From positions 1-33,024 of the forward strand of contig DASYUM010000065.1 of NCBI GenBank assembly GCA_036001225.1: DNA of 33,024 nucleotides, written 5' to 3'. The number at the start of each line of letters is the position of its first letter. Positions within the stretch are counted from its first letter, which is position 1. The stretch comes from DASYUM01 sp036001225. Its GTDB lineage: Bacteria; Methylomirabilota; Methylomirabilia; Rokubacteriales; DASRDR01. Shown here in pieces: positions 8,161-15,786 of the stretch. The translations under genes and the position numbers were made by a program. Under the pieces are notes generated by a model. The model was not told where the DNA came from, did not search any database, and worked only from the letters and a program-made list of their open reading frames with translations.

Positions 8161-8684
8161 GGTGGCCCGGGCCGATGCGCTGGTGGGGGTGCCCCGGGCA
8201 TCGCACGAGGTTCCGCCCCCTCGCGGCGGCGGCGATGCTCCTCGCCGCGACTGCGGTCTCGGCCGCCGGGTGGGGTGGCATCACCCCGGGCGAGACTCGG
8301 CAGCGTGACGTCGAGGCGCGCTACGGCCGGCCGAGCCGCGAGCGGTCGGTGACCGAAGGCGGCCTCACCGGCGCGGAGTGGACGTACGTCGGCGACCGGG
8401 CCCCCCGCGGTCTCGAGCGGATGGTGGTCGGCTTCGGCCTCGTGCGGCCGACGGGATTCGTCCCCGACCTGGTTCGTGCCCTGACCCTCTATCCGAAGCC
8501 GCACGTGTTCTCGGTGGCCAAGCTCACCGAGGGCTGGGGAAAGCCCGACGCCATCGGGACCGACGAGCAGACCAAGCGCTCGGTGCTCCGCTACGACGCC
8601 GAGGCGATCCTCGTCTTCCTCGACCGGAGCGGCGAGTGGGCCGAGGTCATGGTCTTCGCGCCCGAGGGAACCGCCGCCCGCTAG
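8157..8684 (+). CDS. Small exported protein, weakly BamE/SmpA-like
   Basis: The 175-residue product starts at an ATG overlapping the CitE-like stop; a second in-frame ATG at 8175 is also possible. It has a basic N-region and a hydrophobic stretch (LAAAAMLLAATAVSAAG) that looks like a Sec signal with cleavage after VSA. The mature part begins GGITPGETRQRDVEARYGRPSRERS. This resembles the G-x-T-x-x-x-V-x-x-x-x-G-x-P pattern of BamE/SmpA-type folds, and a second WGKPDAIGTD occurs further on. No lipobox cysteine is present. The role is unknown; a periplasmic domain of the BamE-like fold is a guess from pattern only. Its position in the metabolic run suggests co-transcription but gives no functional clue. 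Confidence 0.7.
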   Translation: MRWPGPMRWWGCPGHRTRFRPLAAAAMLLAATAVSAAGWGGITPGETRQRDVEARYGRPSRERSVTEGGLTGAEWTYVGDRAPRGLERMVVGFGLVRPTGFVPDLVRALTLYPKPHVFSVAKLTEGWGKPDAIGTDEQTKRSVLRYDAEAILVFLDRSGEWAEVMVFAPEGTAAR

Positions 8685-8746
8685 ATCCCACCGCCCGGCT
8701 TCCTGTTGTCCGAGCCACGGCCTGATGGTAGCCTTGAGGGGTTGCC

Positions 8747-9640
8747 ATGGTCCCTGCCGCCGATCCGATCGAGACCCTGTGTGCCTTGGATGCTGCTGGA
8801 CGCGGCATCGCCCGGCTGATCCAGCCGGGTGCCATGGCGGCAGCGGCGGCGAGCCTGGCCGCCGCCCGCCGGGTCGTCCTCGTGACCGGGTTCGTCCCCC
8901 GCTCCACCTGGGGAGCCGAGACCGATGGTCCGTCCGGGACCGTGGTCCTCGGCCGCGCGTTGCGCCAACTCGGGGCCGAGGTCCGCTACCTGGCCGACCC
9001 GCCGGTGCTCCCGCTCCTGGAGGCGTGCCTGAAGAGCCTGGGCGAGCCGCTCGATCTGATCGCGGTACCCGCCGAACCAGCATCGGCGGTGGCGACGGCC
9101 CGCCGGCGGCTCCGGGAGTTCGCGCCGACCCACCTGGTGGCGGTGGAGCGGCCCGGCCGGGCGGTCGATGGCGGCTACTACAACGCCCGCGGAGGGTCGG
9201 TCGCGGCGCTGAACGCGCCCTTGGACCTCCTCTTTCACCGTCGCCCGAACGGCGTCGTCACGGTGGGCGTGGGTGATGGGGGAAACGAGATCGGGATGGG
9301 GCGGGTCCGGGCCCGCGTCGTCCGGGAGATCGCCTACGGCGCCAAGATCGCGTCGGTGGTCCGCACCGACTACCTCATCGTCGGCGGGACCTCCAACTGG
9401 GGAGCGTGGGGCCTGACGGCCCACCTCGGCCTCGCCGCCGGCCGCGAGCTTCTCCACAGCGCGGAGGAAGAGGCGCGGTTGACCCGGGCCATGGTGGCGG
9501 CCGGCGGCGTGGACGGCCTCACCGGCGCCGCCGCCCCCAGCGTGGACAGCCTGCCCCTGGCCCTCCACCAGAGCATCCTGGAGACGCTCCGCGAGCTGAC
9601 GGACCACCTGGGCCGCCGCGAGCGTCCGACCCCCAGATAG
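8747..9640 (+). CDS. D-glutamate cyclase-like protein (DUF4392 family)
   Basis: The 297-residue protein matches the C-terminal domain of D-glutamate cyclase (DGLUCY), which turns D-glutamate into 5-oxo-D-proline. The family motif GVGDGGNEIGMG is at residues 174-185. Other conserved parts are VTGFVP, the GAETDGPSG segment, THLVAVERPGR, and GGTSNWGAWGL. The ATG at 8747 is preceded by GAGGGG at a suitable distance. The gene sits 13 bp before a glutamate-1-semialdehyde aminomutase-like gene and downstream of gamma-glutamyltransferase, so a role with glutamate or 5-oxoproline is plausible. The N-terminal domain found in the longer eukaryotic enzyme is absent, as usual in bacteria. Confidence 0.87.
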   Translation: MVPAADPIETLCALDAAGRGIARLIQPGAMAAAAASLAAARRVVLVTGFVPRSTWGAETDGPSGTVVLGRALRQLGAEVRYLADPPVLPLLEACLKSLGEPLDLIAVPAEPASAVATARRRLREFAPTHLVAVERPGRAVDGGYYNARGGSVAALNAPLDLLFHRRPNGVVTVGVGDGGNEIGMGRVRARVVREIAYGAKIASVVRTDYLIVGGTSNWGAWGLTAHLGLAAGRELLHSAEEEARLTRAMVAAGGVDGLTGAAAPSVDSLPLALHQSILETLRELTDHLGRRERPTPR

Positions 9641-9653
9641 ACAGGAGACGTCG

Positions 9654-10967
9654 ATGGCCGACACGGTGAGCGAGCGGTACCGGAAGACGCGACCCGGCTC
9701 GTGGGCGCAGTGGGAGCGTGCCTGCCGGGTCATCCCGGGCGGCATCACCCACGACAGCCGTCACCTGGCGCCGTTCCCACTCTACGTGACCCAGGCCGCG
9801 GGGCCGCGAAAGTGGGACGTGGACGGCCACGAGTACATCGACTACTGGATGGGCCACGGGGCGCTCTTCCTCGGCCATGCCCACCCGACGCTGGTCGAGG
9901 CGGTTCGCGAGCAGGTCGCGCGCGGCACCCACTACGGCGCTTGCCACGAGCTGGAGGTCCAGTGGGCGGAGTGGATCACTCGGCTCGTCCCCTCCGCCGA
10001 GCTGGTCCGCTTCACCATGTCGGGCACCGAGGCGACTCACCTGGCGATCCGGCTGGCGCGGGCAGCGACGGGCCGGCCCAAGATCGTGAAGTTCACCGGT
10101 CACTTCCATGGCTGGCACGACGGCGTGTCAGCCGGCGTCAATCCGCCGTTCGAGATCCCGATGTCGGCCGGAATCCCGGGCGCGGTGCTGGGCGAAGTCC
10201 TGCTCTCATCGCCCAACGACATCACCGCGCTCGAGCGCCTGGTCGCCAGCCGGCGGGACGTCGGCGCGGTGATCCTCGAGCCGAGTGGCGCCCAGGCCGG
10301 TACGGTGCCGATCGATCCCGGCTTCCTCAAAGACCTGCGTCAGCTCACGACCGACCGCGGGATCGTCCTCATCTTCGATGAGGTGATCACCGGCTTCCGC
10401 TACGCCCCCGGCGGGGCCCAGGAGTACTACGGGGTGACTCCCGACCTGACGACGCTCGCCAAGATCGTGGCCGGCGGGCTGCCGGGGGCCGCCGTCTGTG
10501 GCAAGCGTGAGCTGGTCGGGCTCATGACGTTCGGCCCCGACGCCCAGTGGAACCGGACCCAACGGGTGGCCCAGAACGGGACCTACAACTCCAATCCGCT
10601 GGCCGCCGCCGCCGGGATCGCGATGCTTTCCCAGATCGCCGACGGCAAGCTCCACGAGACGACCAACGCCCGGGGCGCCCAGCTCCGGGCCGCGCTCAAC
10701 GATGTCTTCCGGAAGGCCAGCGTTCCCAGCGTCGCCTACGGCGACGTCTCGATCTGCCACATCTCACTGGAAGGACCGCCGAAGGAAGGCAAGCCCAAGA
10801 ACCCCGCCCTCTACCACAAGTGGCGCTGCGCTCTGATCCTGCACGGCGTGGACATGTCCGCCTACCACGGCTGGGTCTCGACGGTCCATGGCGACCGGGA
10901 GATCGAGGAGACGGCGCAAGCGGTGGCAGCGGCGGTCGCCGACCTCCAGGCCGACGGGGCCCTCTGA
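9654..10967 (+). CDS. Class III PLP aminotransferase, glutamate-1-semialdehyde 2,1-aminomutase-like
   Basis: The 437-residue protein has the class III aminotransferase fold. Key parts are VIPGGITHDSRH, the DVDGHEYIDYWMGHGALFLGHAHP segment, FTMSGTEATHLAIRLARA (cofactor phosphate binding), GHFHGWHDG, IFDEVITGFR (the Asp that binds the PLP pyridine nitrogen) and TLAKIVAGGLPGAA. The Schiff-base lysine is Lys270. This motif layout is that of GSA aminomutase and its many non-haem paralogues. No other tetrapyrrole gene is nearby, so a paralogue acting on an amino acid or omega-amino acid is at least as likely as HemL. The start has AGGAGA six bases upstream. It closes the plus-strand metabolic run and is followed by a GC-rich hairpin. 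Confidence 0.87.
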   Translation: MADTVSERYRKTRPGSWAQWERACRVIPGGITHDSRHLAPFPLYVTQAAGPRKWDVDGHEYIDYWMGHGALFLGHAHPTLVEAVREQVARGTHYGACHELEVQWAEWITRLVPSAELVRFTMSGTEATHLAIRLARAATGRPKIVKFTGHFHGWHDGVSAGVNPPFEIPMSAGIPGAVLGEVLLSSPNDITALERLVASRRDVGAVILEPSGAQAGTVPIDPGFLKDLRQLTTDRGIVLIFDEVITGFRYAPGGAQEYYGVTPDLTTLAKIVAGGLPGAAVCGKRELVGLMTFGPDAQWNRTQRVAQNGTYNSNPLAAAAGIAMLSQIADGKLHETTNARGAQLRAALNDVFRKASVPSVAYGDVSICHISLEGPPKEGKPKNPALYHKWRCALILHGVDMSAYHGWVSTVHGDREIEETAQAVAAAVADLQADGAL

Positions 10968-11016
10968 GCCGGCCCGGGCCGATGCCCGTCGCCCCGGGTC
11001 GTCCTCGGTCGTCGAA

Positions 11017-11033
11017 GGGGGGCTGCGCCCCCC
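11017..11033. repeat. GC-rich intergenic hairpin
   Basis: A perfect inverted repeat GGGGGGC-TGC-GCCCCCC lies in the 82-bp gap between the aminomutase-like gene and the next small gene. There is no T-run, so it is not a textbook intrinsic terminator. It may end or stabilise the upstream message, or belong to a dispersed intergenic repeat family. Confidence 0.55.
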
Positions 11034-11049
11034 TCCGGGGCTAGCCGGC

Positions 11050-11367
11050 ATGGCCCCCGACGAAGACCGCTATCGCGAGCTGCAGCGGGTCTACGAGCTG
11101 GCCTGCGAGTCGGAGGTTTTCGAGGGTGGCGTCACGTTCCAGGACGACGCCGGCATCCTCATCATCGGCAACTGGGCGTTGCTCGCCTACGACGAGAAGG
11201 ACGAGCTGGCGCTGTCGTTTCATCTCAACGCCCACCCGGTCGAGGTGGCGCGGTTGACGCGCTTCCTCGTCGAGCACGAGGTGGAGTTCGTGCTCTACGA
11301 GGCGTTCGTCGTCAACGACCGGGACGAGATCGTCTTTGAATCGGATCTGGAGGGCCGCGCGGGATAA
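11050..11367 (+). CDS. Small acidic protein of unknown function
   Basis: The 105-residue protein is not recognised. It is rich in Glu and Asp, has no signal peptide or membrane segment, and seems to fold as alternating short helices and beta strands (GVTFQDDAGILIIGNWALLAYDEKDE followed by VARLTRFLVEHEVEFVLYEAFVVND). The codon pattern, with third positions mostly G or C, and the ATG directly after a hairpin support a real gene. It lies 54 bp before the hexaheme cytochrome gene on the same strand, so it could share its transcript; nothing in the sequence suggests a haem or redox role. The coding frame reads open upstream to 10888 but only as overlap with the aminomutase-like gene. Confidence 0.72.
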   Translation: MAPDEDRYRELQRVYELACESEVFEGGVTFQDDAGILIIGNWALLAYDEKDELALSFHLNAHPVEVARLTRFLVEHEVEFVLYEAFVVNDRDEIVFESDLEGRAG

Positions 11368-11421
11368 GGTAGCCCAGGCCCATCGTCCGGAACGAAGTCT
11401 TCTCGCGATAAGGATCGGACA

Positions 11422-12264
11422 ATGAGCGGTCGGGGAGGGAGGCTGCTCGCGCTCGCGCTCGGGTTGGTGGGGGCGGGCGCCGCCGCCTGGCTGGCGGTAG
11501 CCCAGCCGGCGGCACCGGCGAAGTCGCACCCGGGCAAGGCGACCTACGACCAGTACTGCGCGACCTGCCACGGAGAAAGCGGAAAGGCCGACGGGCCGGG
11601 CGTCGCCGCGCTACCGATCAAGCCGCCCCCCTTCACCGATGGCCGCCTCATGAACGGGCTCCCCGACGAGTTCCTCTTCACCCTCGTCAGCAAGGGCGCG
11701 GGGGCGGTGGGCCTCGCCCCCCAGATGCCCCCCTTTCAGCCACCGCTCGCCGACCGTCAGATCCGGGACGTCATCGCCTACGTCCGCACCTTCGCCGAGC
11801 CGCCCTATCGCCCGCAGCCCTCAGCCGCGTTCAGGACCCAGGCGCCGCCCCCGGTCCAGCCGATCGAGTTCAGCCACGTCGTCCACGCGGGCTCCTACCG
11901 GATCGACTGCCAGTACTGCCACGCCGACGCTCGTCGCTCGGTCTACGCCGGGCTCCCGTCCGTCGAGCGGTGCATGGGCTGCCACAAGATCGTCGCCGCC
12001 CAGGGGAACCCCGAGGTGCAAAAGATCCACACCCACTGGAACCAGAAGCAGCCGATCCCGTGGGTGCGGATCCACAAGCTGCCCGGCTTCGTCTACTTCC
12101 CCCACAAGCGGCACATCGCGGCCGGCCTCGCCTGCCAGCAGTGCCACGGTCCGGTCGAGCAGATGCAGCGAGTCGCCCAGGTGGCGCCGCTCTCGATGGG
12201 CTGGTGCATCCAATGCCACGCCGAGCGGCGGGGGCCGCTGGACTGCGTGGTCTGTCACCACTAG
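11422..12264 (+). CDS. Hexaheme c-type cytochrome: monoheme domain fused to ActA-like pentaheme domain
   Basis: The 280-residue protein has an N-terminal signal or anchor helix (about residues 7-27) and six CxxCH haem sites: residues 46-50, 163-167, 184-188, 238-242, 262-266 and 275-279. The first belongs to a class I cytochrome c domain (about 35-128), with Met in the APQMPPF segment as likely axial ligand. The other five form a domain very like ActA of alternative complex III: PSVERCMGCHK, PIPWVRIHKLPGFVYF, CQQCHGPVEQM and PLSMGWCIQCH. ACIII oxidises quinol and passes electrons to periplasmic carriers; ActA and the monoheme ActE are normally separate subunits. AAGGA lies seven bases before the ATG. 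No actB, actC, actD or actF is adjacent. The product would be exported or membrane-anchored and act in electron transfer with an unknown partner. Confidence 0.9.
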   Translation: MSGRGGRLLALALGLVGAGAAAWLAVAQPAAPAKSHPGKATYDQYCATCHGESGKADGPGVAALPIKPPPFTDGRLMNGLPDEFLFTLVSKGAGAVGLAPQMPPFQPPLADRQIRDVIAYVRTFAEPPYRPQPSAAFRTQAPPPVQPIEFSHVVHAGSYRIDCQYCHADARRSVYAGLPSVERCMGCHKIVAAQGNPEVQKIHTHWNQKQPIPWVRIHKLPGFVYFPHKRHIAAGLACQQCHGPVEQMQRVAQVAPLSMGWCIQCHAERRGPLDCVVCHH

Positions 12265-12273
12265 CTCAGGGGA

Positions 12274-12290
12274 GGGGCCTCGACGGCCCC
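12274..12290. terminator. Hairpin between convergent genes
   Basis: GGGGCC and GGCCCC, separated by five bases, form a perfect six-pair stem between the stops of the cytochrome gene and the response regulator gene. A C-run follows in place of a T-run. It may serve both strands as a weak terminator. Confidence 0.35.
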
Positions 12291-12303
12291 CCCCCGTCGG
12301 CGT

Positions 12304-12924
12304 TCAGGCCGGGCGCTCGCGGATCAGGCGCTCGACGGTCTCCATGAGCTGGCGCGGGGAGAACGGCTTGGTGATGTGGGCCGTCGCTCCCGTCCCGAAG
12401 CTGAGGGTCTGATAGAGGGGACCGGTCTGGCCGGTCACGACGATCACCGGGACGTCCTGGGTCGCCGGGTGGCCGCGGAGCCGGGTGAGCGTGGTGTACC
12501 CATCCATCTTCGGCATCATGATGTCGAGGATGATGAGCCTCGGCTGGTGCCGGATGGCCAGGTCGAGCACCTCCGCGCCATCCGTCGCCCGCACCGTCCG
12601 GAACCCCGCTTCGGCCAGGACCTCGCTGATCAGCTCGCGTAGCGCCGGTTCGTCGTCGGCCACCAGGACCAGGGGCCGGCCGGCCGCCGCCTCGCCCGGG
12701 TCAGGGCCGGCCAGGCCGGCTGCGTCGGACCCGAGCGGTCGCCCGCACCGCTTGCAGTAGCGAGAGGCGGTCGCGTTGGTGGTCCGGCACTCCGGGCAGG
12801 CAACGACGAGCCCGGCCCCGCAGGCCGGACAGAACTCGGCGTCGGGCGGTGCGGGGTTCCGGCATCCGGGGCATTCCATCCGCGGCGGCGCCTCCTCGTT
12901 CGACCCGCCTTCAGCATGAGCCAT
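12304..12924 (-). CDS. Response regulator receiver protein with N-terminal double zinc ribbon
   Basis: The 206-residue protein has two parts. Residues 18-60 carry eight cysteines in CxxC pairs (18/21, 32/35, 43/46, 57/60), a double zinc ribbon. Residues about 84-203 form a CheY-like receiver domain with acidic Asp90 and Asp91, phospho-acceptor Asp134 (IILDIMMPKMDGY), Thr164 and Lys186. There is no DNA-binding or enzymatic output domain, so it probably acts through protein contacts, with the zinc ribbon as a possible docking part. No histidine kinase gene is in the window. The ATG at 12924 has GGGAG seven bases upstream; a TTG 18 bp earlier is less likely. It lies 66 bp downstream of the last permease of the sugar operon on the same strand, so read-through transcription is possible. 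Confidence 0.85.
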   Translation of the reverse strand: MAHAEGGSNEEAPPRMECPGCRNPAPPDAEFCPACGAGLVVACPECRTTNATASRYCKRCGRPLGSDAAGLAGPDPGEAAAGRPLVLVADDEPALRELISEVLAEAGFRTVRATDGAEVLDLAIRHQPRLIILDIMMPKMDGYTTLTRLRGHPATQDVPVIVVTGQTGPLYQTLSFGTGATAHITKPFSPRQLMETVERLIRERPA

Positions 12925-12990
12925 CGACCGCTCCCGAGGCAACTCCTGAGACCCGCCCGGGGGCCTGCGATCCGCGGCACGTACGTCCCG

Positions 12991-13809
12991 TCAGGGTTGA
13001 CTGCCCTCCAGGCTGAAGCCGCGCAGAAGCACCCGGTGGCCGGCCGCGACCAGGAGGAGTACCGGCAGGATCGCGATCACGCCGAGCGCCGACACCTCGC
13101 CCCACAAGATGCCGCGCTCGGTCCGGAAGAAGGCCACGGCGGTCGGCACTGTCTTGGCGGCGCGAGAGGTGAGGAACAGCGCGTAGTTGAACTCGTTCCA
13201 GGCCAGGATGAAGGCGAGCACCCCGGTCGCGAAGAGCCCCGGCCGGGCCGCGGGCAGGACGCAGTGGACGAAAGCGCCGAGCCGCCCGCACCCGTCCACC
13301 AGAGCTGCCTCCTCGATCTCCCGGGGCACCTCTGCGAAGTAGGCACGCATGGCCCATACCACGAACGGAAGGTTGAAGGTCAGGTAGATGACGATGAGCA
13401 GGATGTGGGTGTCGAGGAGCCCGAGCAAGAAGGCGAGGACGAAGAACGGAATCACGAGCGTCACCGTGGGAAAGAGCCGGGCCAGCAGAATGGCCAGGGC
13501 GAGGGCGTCCCGGCCCCGGAAGGTGAAGCGGGCGAGACCGTAGGCGCCAGCGGTGCCGAGAAGAAGCGAGAGCAGCGTATTGCCGCCGGCCACGATCACG
13601 CTGTTCTTGACGTAGTCGAGGATGCCGTACTTGCCGACGGCCGCGGCGTAATTGGCGAGAGTGGGCGGAAACAGCCAGCGTCCCGGCTCGTAGAGATAAA
13701 CCCGCTCCTTGACGGAGGTGAGCATCATCCAGGCGACGGGGAACCCGAAGAAGAGGATCACTGCCCCCAATCCGACCGCCCGACCGGCCGCCCGCGCGTA
13801 GCGAGGCAT
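12991..13809 (-). CDS. Carbohydrate ABC transporter permease, MalG type (pair 2)
   Basis: The 272-residue inner-membrane protein has about six hydrophobic helices and the cytoplasmic EAA loop (EEAALVDGCGRLGAFVHCVLP), which docks the ATPase. The N-terminal helix GLGAVILFFGFPVAWMMLTSVK and the C-terminal ending FSLEGSQP are typical of MalG/UgpE-type permeases of CUT1 importers. It starts two bases after the MalF-type partner stop. It is the last gene of an eleven-gene minus-strand operon. No ATPase is encoded with it. It probably works with the upstream MalF-type protein and one of the two binding proteins of the operon. The substrate is likely a sugar or polyol, judged from the dehydrogenase and kinase neighbours. 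Confidence 0.9.
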   Translation of the reverse strand: MPRYARAAGRAVGLGAVILFFGFPVAWMMLTSVKERVYLYEPGRWLFPPTLANYAAAVGKYGILDYVKNSVIVAGGNTLLSLLLGTAGAYGLARFTFRGRDALALAILLARLFPTVTLVIPFFVLAFLLGLLDTHILLIVIYLTFNLPFVVWAMRAYFAEVPREIEEAALVDGCGRLGAFVHCVLPAARPGLFATGVLAFILAWNEFNYALFLTSRAAKTVPTAVAFFRTERGILWGEVSALGVIAILPVLLLVAAGHRVLLRGFSLEGSQP

Positions 13810-13811
13810 GC

Positions 13812-14732
13812 TCAGCGCGCCTCCGCCGGCCGCCACAGGCGAGCGAGGACGGCGGCCAGCCCCATGGTCAGGACGATCAGGGCCACCGCGATCGCCGAGC
13901 CCCGTCCGAGCAGGTTGGTGTAGCCGAACCCGACCCGGTACATGTGGAGCGGCAGCACGAGGGTCGCGTCGCCCGGACCGCCCTCGGTGAGGAGGTAGAT
14001 GGCCCCGAAGCTCTTCAGCGCGTCGATCGCCTGGAAGAGGCCCACGATCGTGATGAGGGGCCTGAGGAGCGGCAGCGTCAGGTAGCGGAAGACCTGCCAG
14101 GCGCCGGCGCCGTCTACCCGGGCGGCGTCGAAGGGGCCCCGGGGCAGGGACTCGAGCCCGGCCAGGACGAAGAGGGCCACGAAAGGCGCTCCCATCCAGA
14201 TCCCGACCACCGCGACCGCGTAAAGGGCCGTCGCGTCGCTCAGCCAGTTCAGCCGACGGCCGGTGAGGGCGGCGAGAACATGATTGAGGATCCCGAACTC
14301 GACGTTGTACATCAGCTTCCACATGAGCCCGCCGATGGCGTGGCTGATGGCGAGCGGCATGATCACGACCAGCGTGATCAGCGTCCGCCCGGGGATGGGG
14401 CGGTGGAGCAGGAGGGCGACGGCGATTCCCACCAGGAGGGAGCCGCCTGTTACCAGGAATGCGTAGGCGACCGACCGCCGGACGCTGATCCCGAAGTCGG
14501 CATCGGCCCCCGCGGCGAGGTCTCGATAGTGGCCGAACCCGACGAACACCCGGTCGACCCAAGGGAAGCCCAGCTCGTACGCGGTGAAGCTGACGTAGAA
14601 GAGGAAGGCCGCGGGGAGCGCGATGAGAAGCAGCAGCGTCGCCGCTGCCGGCAGCACCCAGGGCAGTGGCCGGCCCGCGAGCGCCGCGCGCCCGGTTCGC
14701 CGGCGGCCTCCGGCCGTCCCCCGTCGCGTCAT
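13812..14732 (-). CDS. Carbohydrate ABC transporter permease, MalF type (pair 2)
   Basis: The 306-residue inner-membrane protein starts with a basic cytoplasmic tail followed by a first helix (WVLPAAATLLLLIALPAAFLFYVSF) and about five more. The EAA loop reads DAARVDGAGAWQVFRYLTLPLL. The FxxIDALKSFGAIYLLTEGGPGDAT segment is typical of CUT1 MalF/UgpA permeases. It forms the heterodimeric channel with the MalG-type protein encoded two bases downstream. It begins 10 bp after the stop of the first dehydrogenase gene, so it is part of the same transcript even though it is separated from permease pair 1 by two enzyme genes. The matching binding protein is not next to it; binding protein 2 near the operon start is a candidate. 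Confidence 0.9.
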   Translation of the reverse strand: MTRRGTAGGRRRTGRAALAGRPLPWVLPAAATLLLLIALPAAFLFYVSFTAYELGFPWVDRVFVGFGHYRDLAAGADADFGISVRRSVAYAFLVTGGSLLVGIAVALLLHRPIPGRTLITLVVIMPLAISHAIGGLMWKLMYNVEFGILNHVLAALTGRRLNWLSDATALYAVAVVGIWMGAPFVALFVLAGLESLPRGPFDAARVDGAGAWQVFRYLTLPLLRPLITIVGLFQAIDALKSFGAIYLLTEGGPGDATLVLPLHMYRVGFGYTNLLGRGSAIAVALIVLTMGLAAVLARLWRPAEAR

Positions 14733-14742
14733 CCTGGCAGCG

Positions 14743-15786
14743 TCAGACCTCCACCAGTACCTTGACCGCGGAGGCCTTCCGCTCGGCTACCATGTCGAGC
14801 GCGCGCCGTGCCTCGTCGAGCGGGAACCGGTGCGTGACCAGTGGAGCGAGGTTGATCCGGCCGCTCGCCGCCAGCCGGATGGCGTCGGGATAGACGTTGG
14901 CATACCGGAAGACGCCGACCACGTCCACCTCCTTCCGGATCGCCTCCAGCGCGCTAACCGCGCTGGGGTCCGTGCCGGGCAGCCCGATCCAGACCACCAC
15001 GCCACCTCGCCGGACCAGCTCGATGCTCTGGGTGACCGTACGCGTCGTGCCCGCCGCCTCGATCACCACGTCGGCGCCCTCGCCGCCGGTCATCGCCCCC
15101 ACTGCCTCGGCCAGCGGCTGGCGGGACGGGTTGATCGTGATCACCCGCGGGTCGAGGCGGGACGCCGTCGCCAGGCGGCCGTCCTCGAGGTCGGCGACCA
15201 GAAGCTGACCGGCGCCCGCGGCCTGGGCGGCGACCAGGGCGAGCTGGCCGATCGGCCCGCCCCCGAGCACGAGCACGGTCGCGCCGGGGACGAGGCGCGC
15301 CCGCCGGACGGCGTGCATCCCGACCGCCAGCGGCTCCATCAGCGCCCCGTCCGCATAGCCGAGGCCCTCCGGCAACGGGTAGACGAACTCCGCCGGCCAC
15401 GCGACGTACTCGACGAAGGCGCCGTCCACCGGCGGCGTGGCCATGAAGGTGACATCGGGGCAGAGGTTGTAGCGGCCGCTCCGACAGTAGCGGCAGCCGC
15501 GGCAGGGTACGCCGGGCTCGAGGGCGACGCGTGCGCCCGCGGTCAGATGCCGAACGCCGGCGCCGAGCGCGACCACCTCGCCGGCGCTCTCGTGCCCGAG
15601 GATCAGCGGTTTCTCCACGACGTGGACGCCGATGCGCCCTTCCTGGTAGTAATGAACGTCGGAGCCGCAGACGCCGACCGCCCGGATGCGGACCAGCACC
15701 TCGCCGGGCTTCGGGTCCGGGATCGGCCGCTGCTCCAGGCGGACGTCGCCCGGCCGGTGCAGGACGGCGGCCTTCATGCTCCTCAT
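14743..15786 (-). CDS. Zinc-dependent MDR alcohol dehydrogenase (polyol/L-iditol type), copy 1
   Basis: The 347-residue protein is a medium-chain dehydrogenase. It has the catalytic zinc site (GVCGSDVHYY, GHESAGEVV), a structural zinc cluster with four cysteines (PCRGCRYCRSGRYNLC), a Rossmann fold nucleotide site (VLVLGGGPIGQLAL) and the late DEARRALDM segment. The close CGSDVHYY match is typical of sorbitol/xylitol/L-iditol dehydrogenases, which oxidise polyols to ketoses with NAD. The ATG at 15786 overlaps the HAD phosphatase stop as ATGA; a second ATG lies 9 bp later. A second family member is encoded in the same operon at 21109-22128. Two such enzymes plus a kinase point to polyol or sugar acid catabolism; the exact substrate cannot be read from the sequence. 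Confidence 0.9.
   Translation of the reverse strand: MRSMKAAVLHRPGDVRLEQRPIPDPKPGEVLVRIRAVGVCGSDVHYYQEGRIGVHVVEKPLILGHESAGEVVALGAGVRHLTAGARVALEPGVPCRGCRYCRSGRYNLCPDVTFMATPPVDGAFVEYVAWPAEFVYPLPEGLGYADGALMEPLAVGMHAVRRARLVPGATVLVLGGGPIGQLALVAAQAAGAGQLLVADLEDGRLATASRLDPRVITINPSRQPLAEAVGAMTGGEGADVVIEAAGTTRTVTQSIELVRRGGVVVWIGLPGTDPSAVSALEAIRKEVDVVGVFRYANVYPDAIRLAASGRINLAPLVTHRFPLDEARRALDMVAERKASAVKVLVEV

Noticed and set aside
10968..11049. Possible small RNA in the hairpin-containing gap
   Set aside because: A single GC-rich hairpin without promoter, T-run or conserved structure is not enough to call an RNA gene.
12991..14562. Single 523-codon frame read as one protein
   Set aside because: Only the part from 13809 down is a MalG permease; the upstream part is out of frame with the intact MalF-type gene at 13812-14732.
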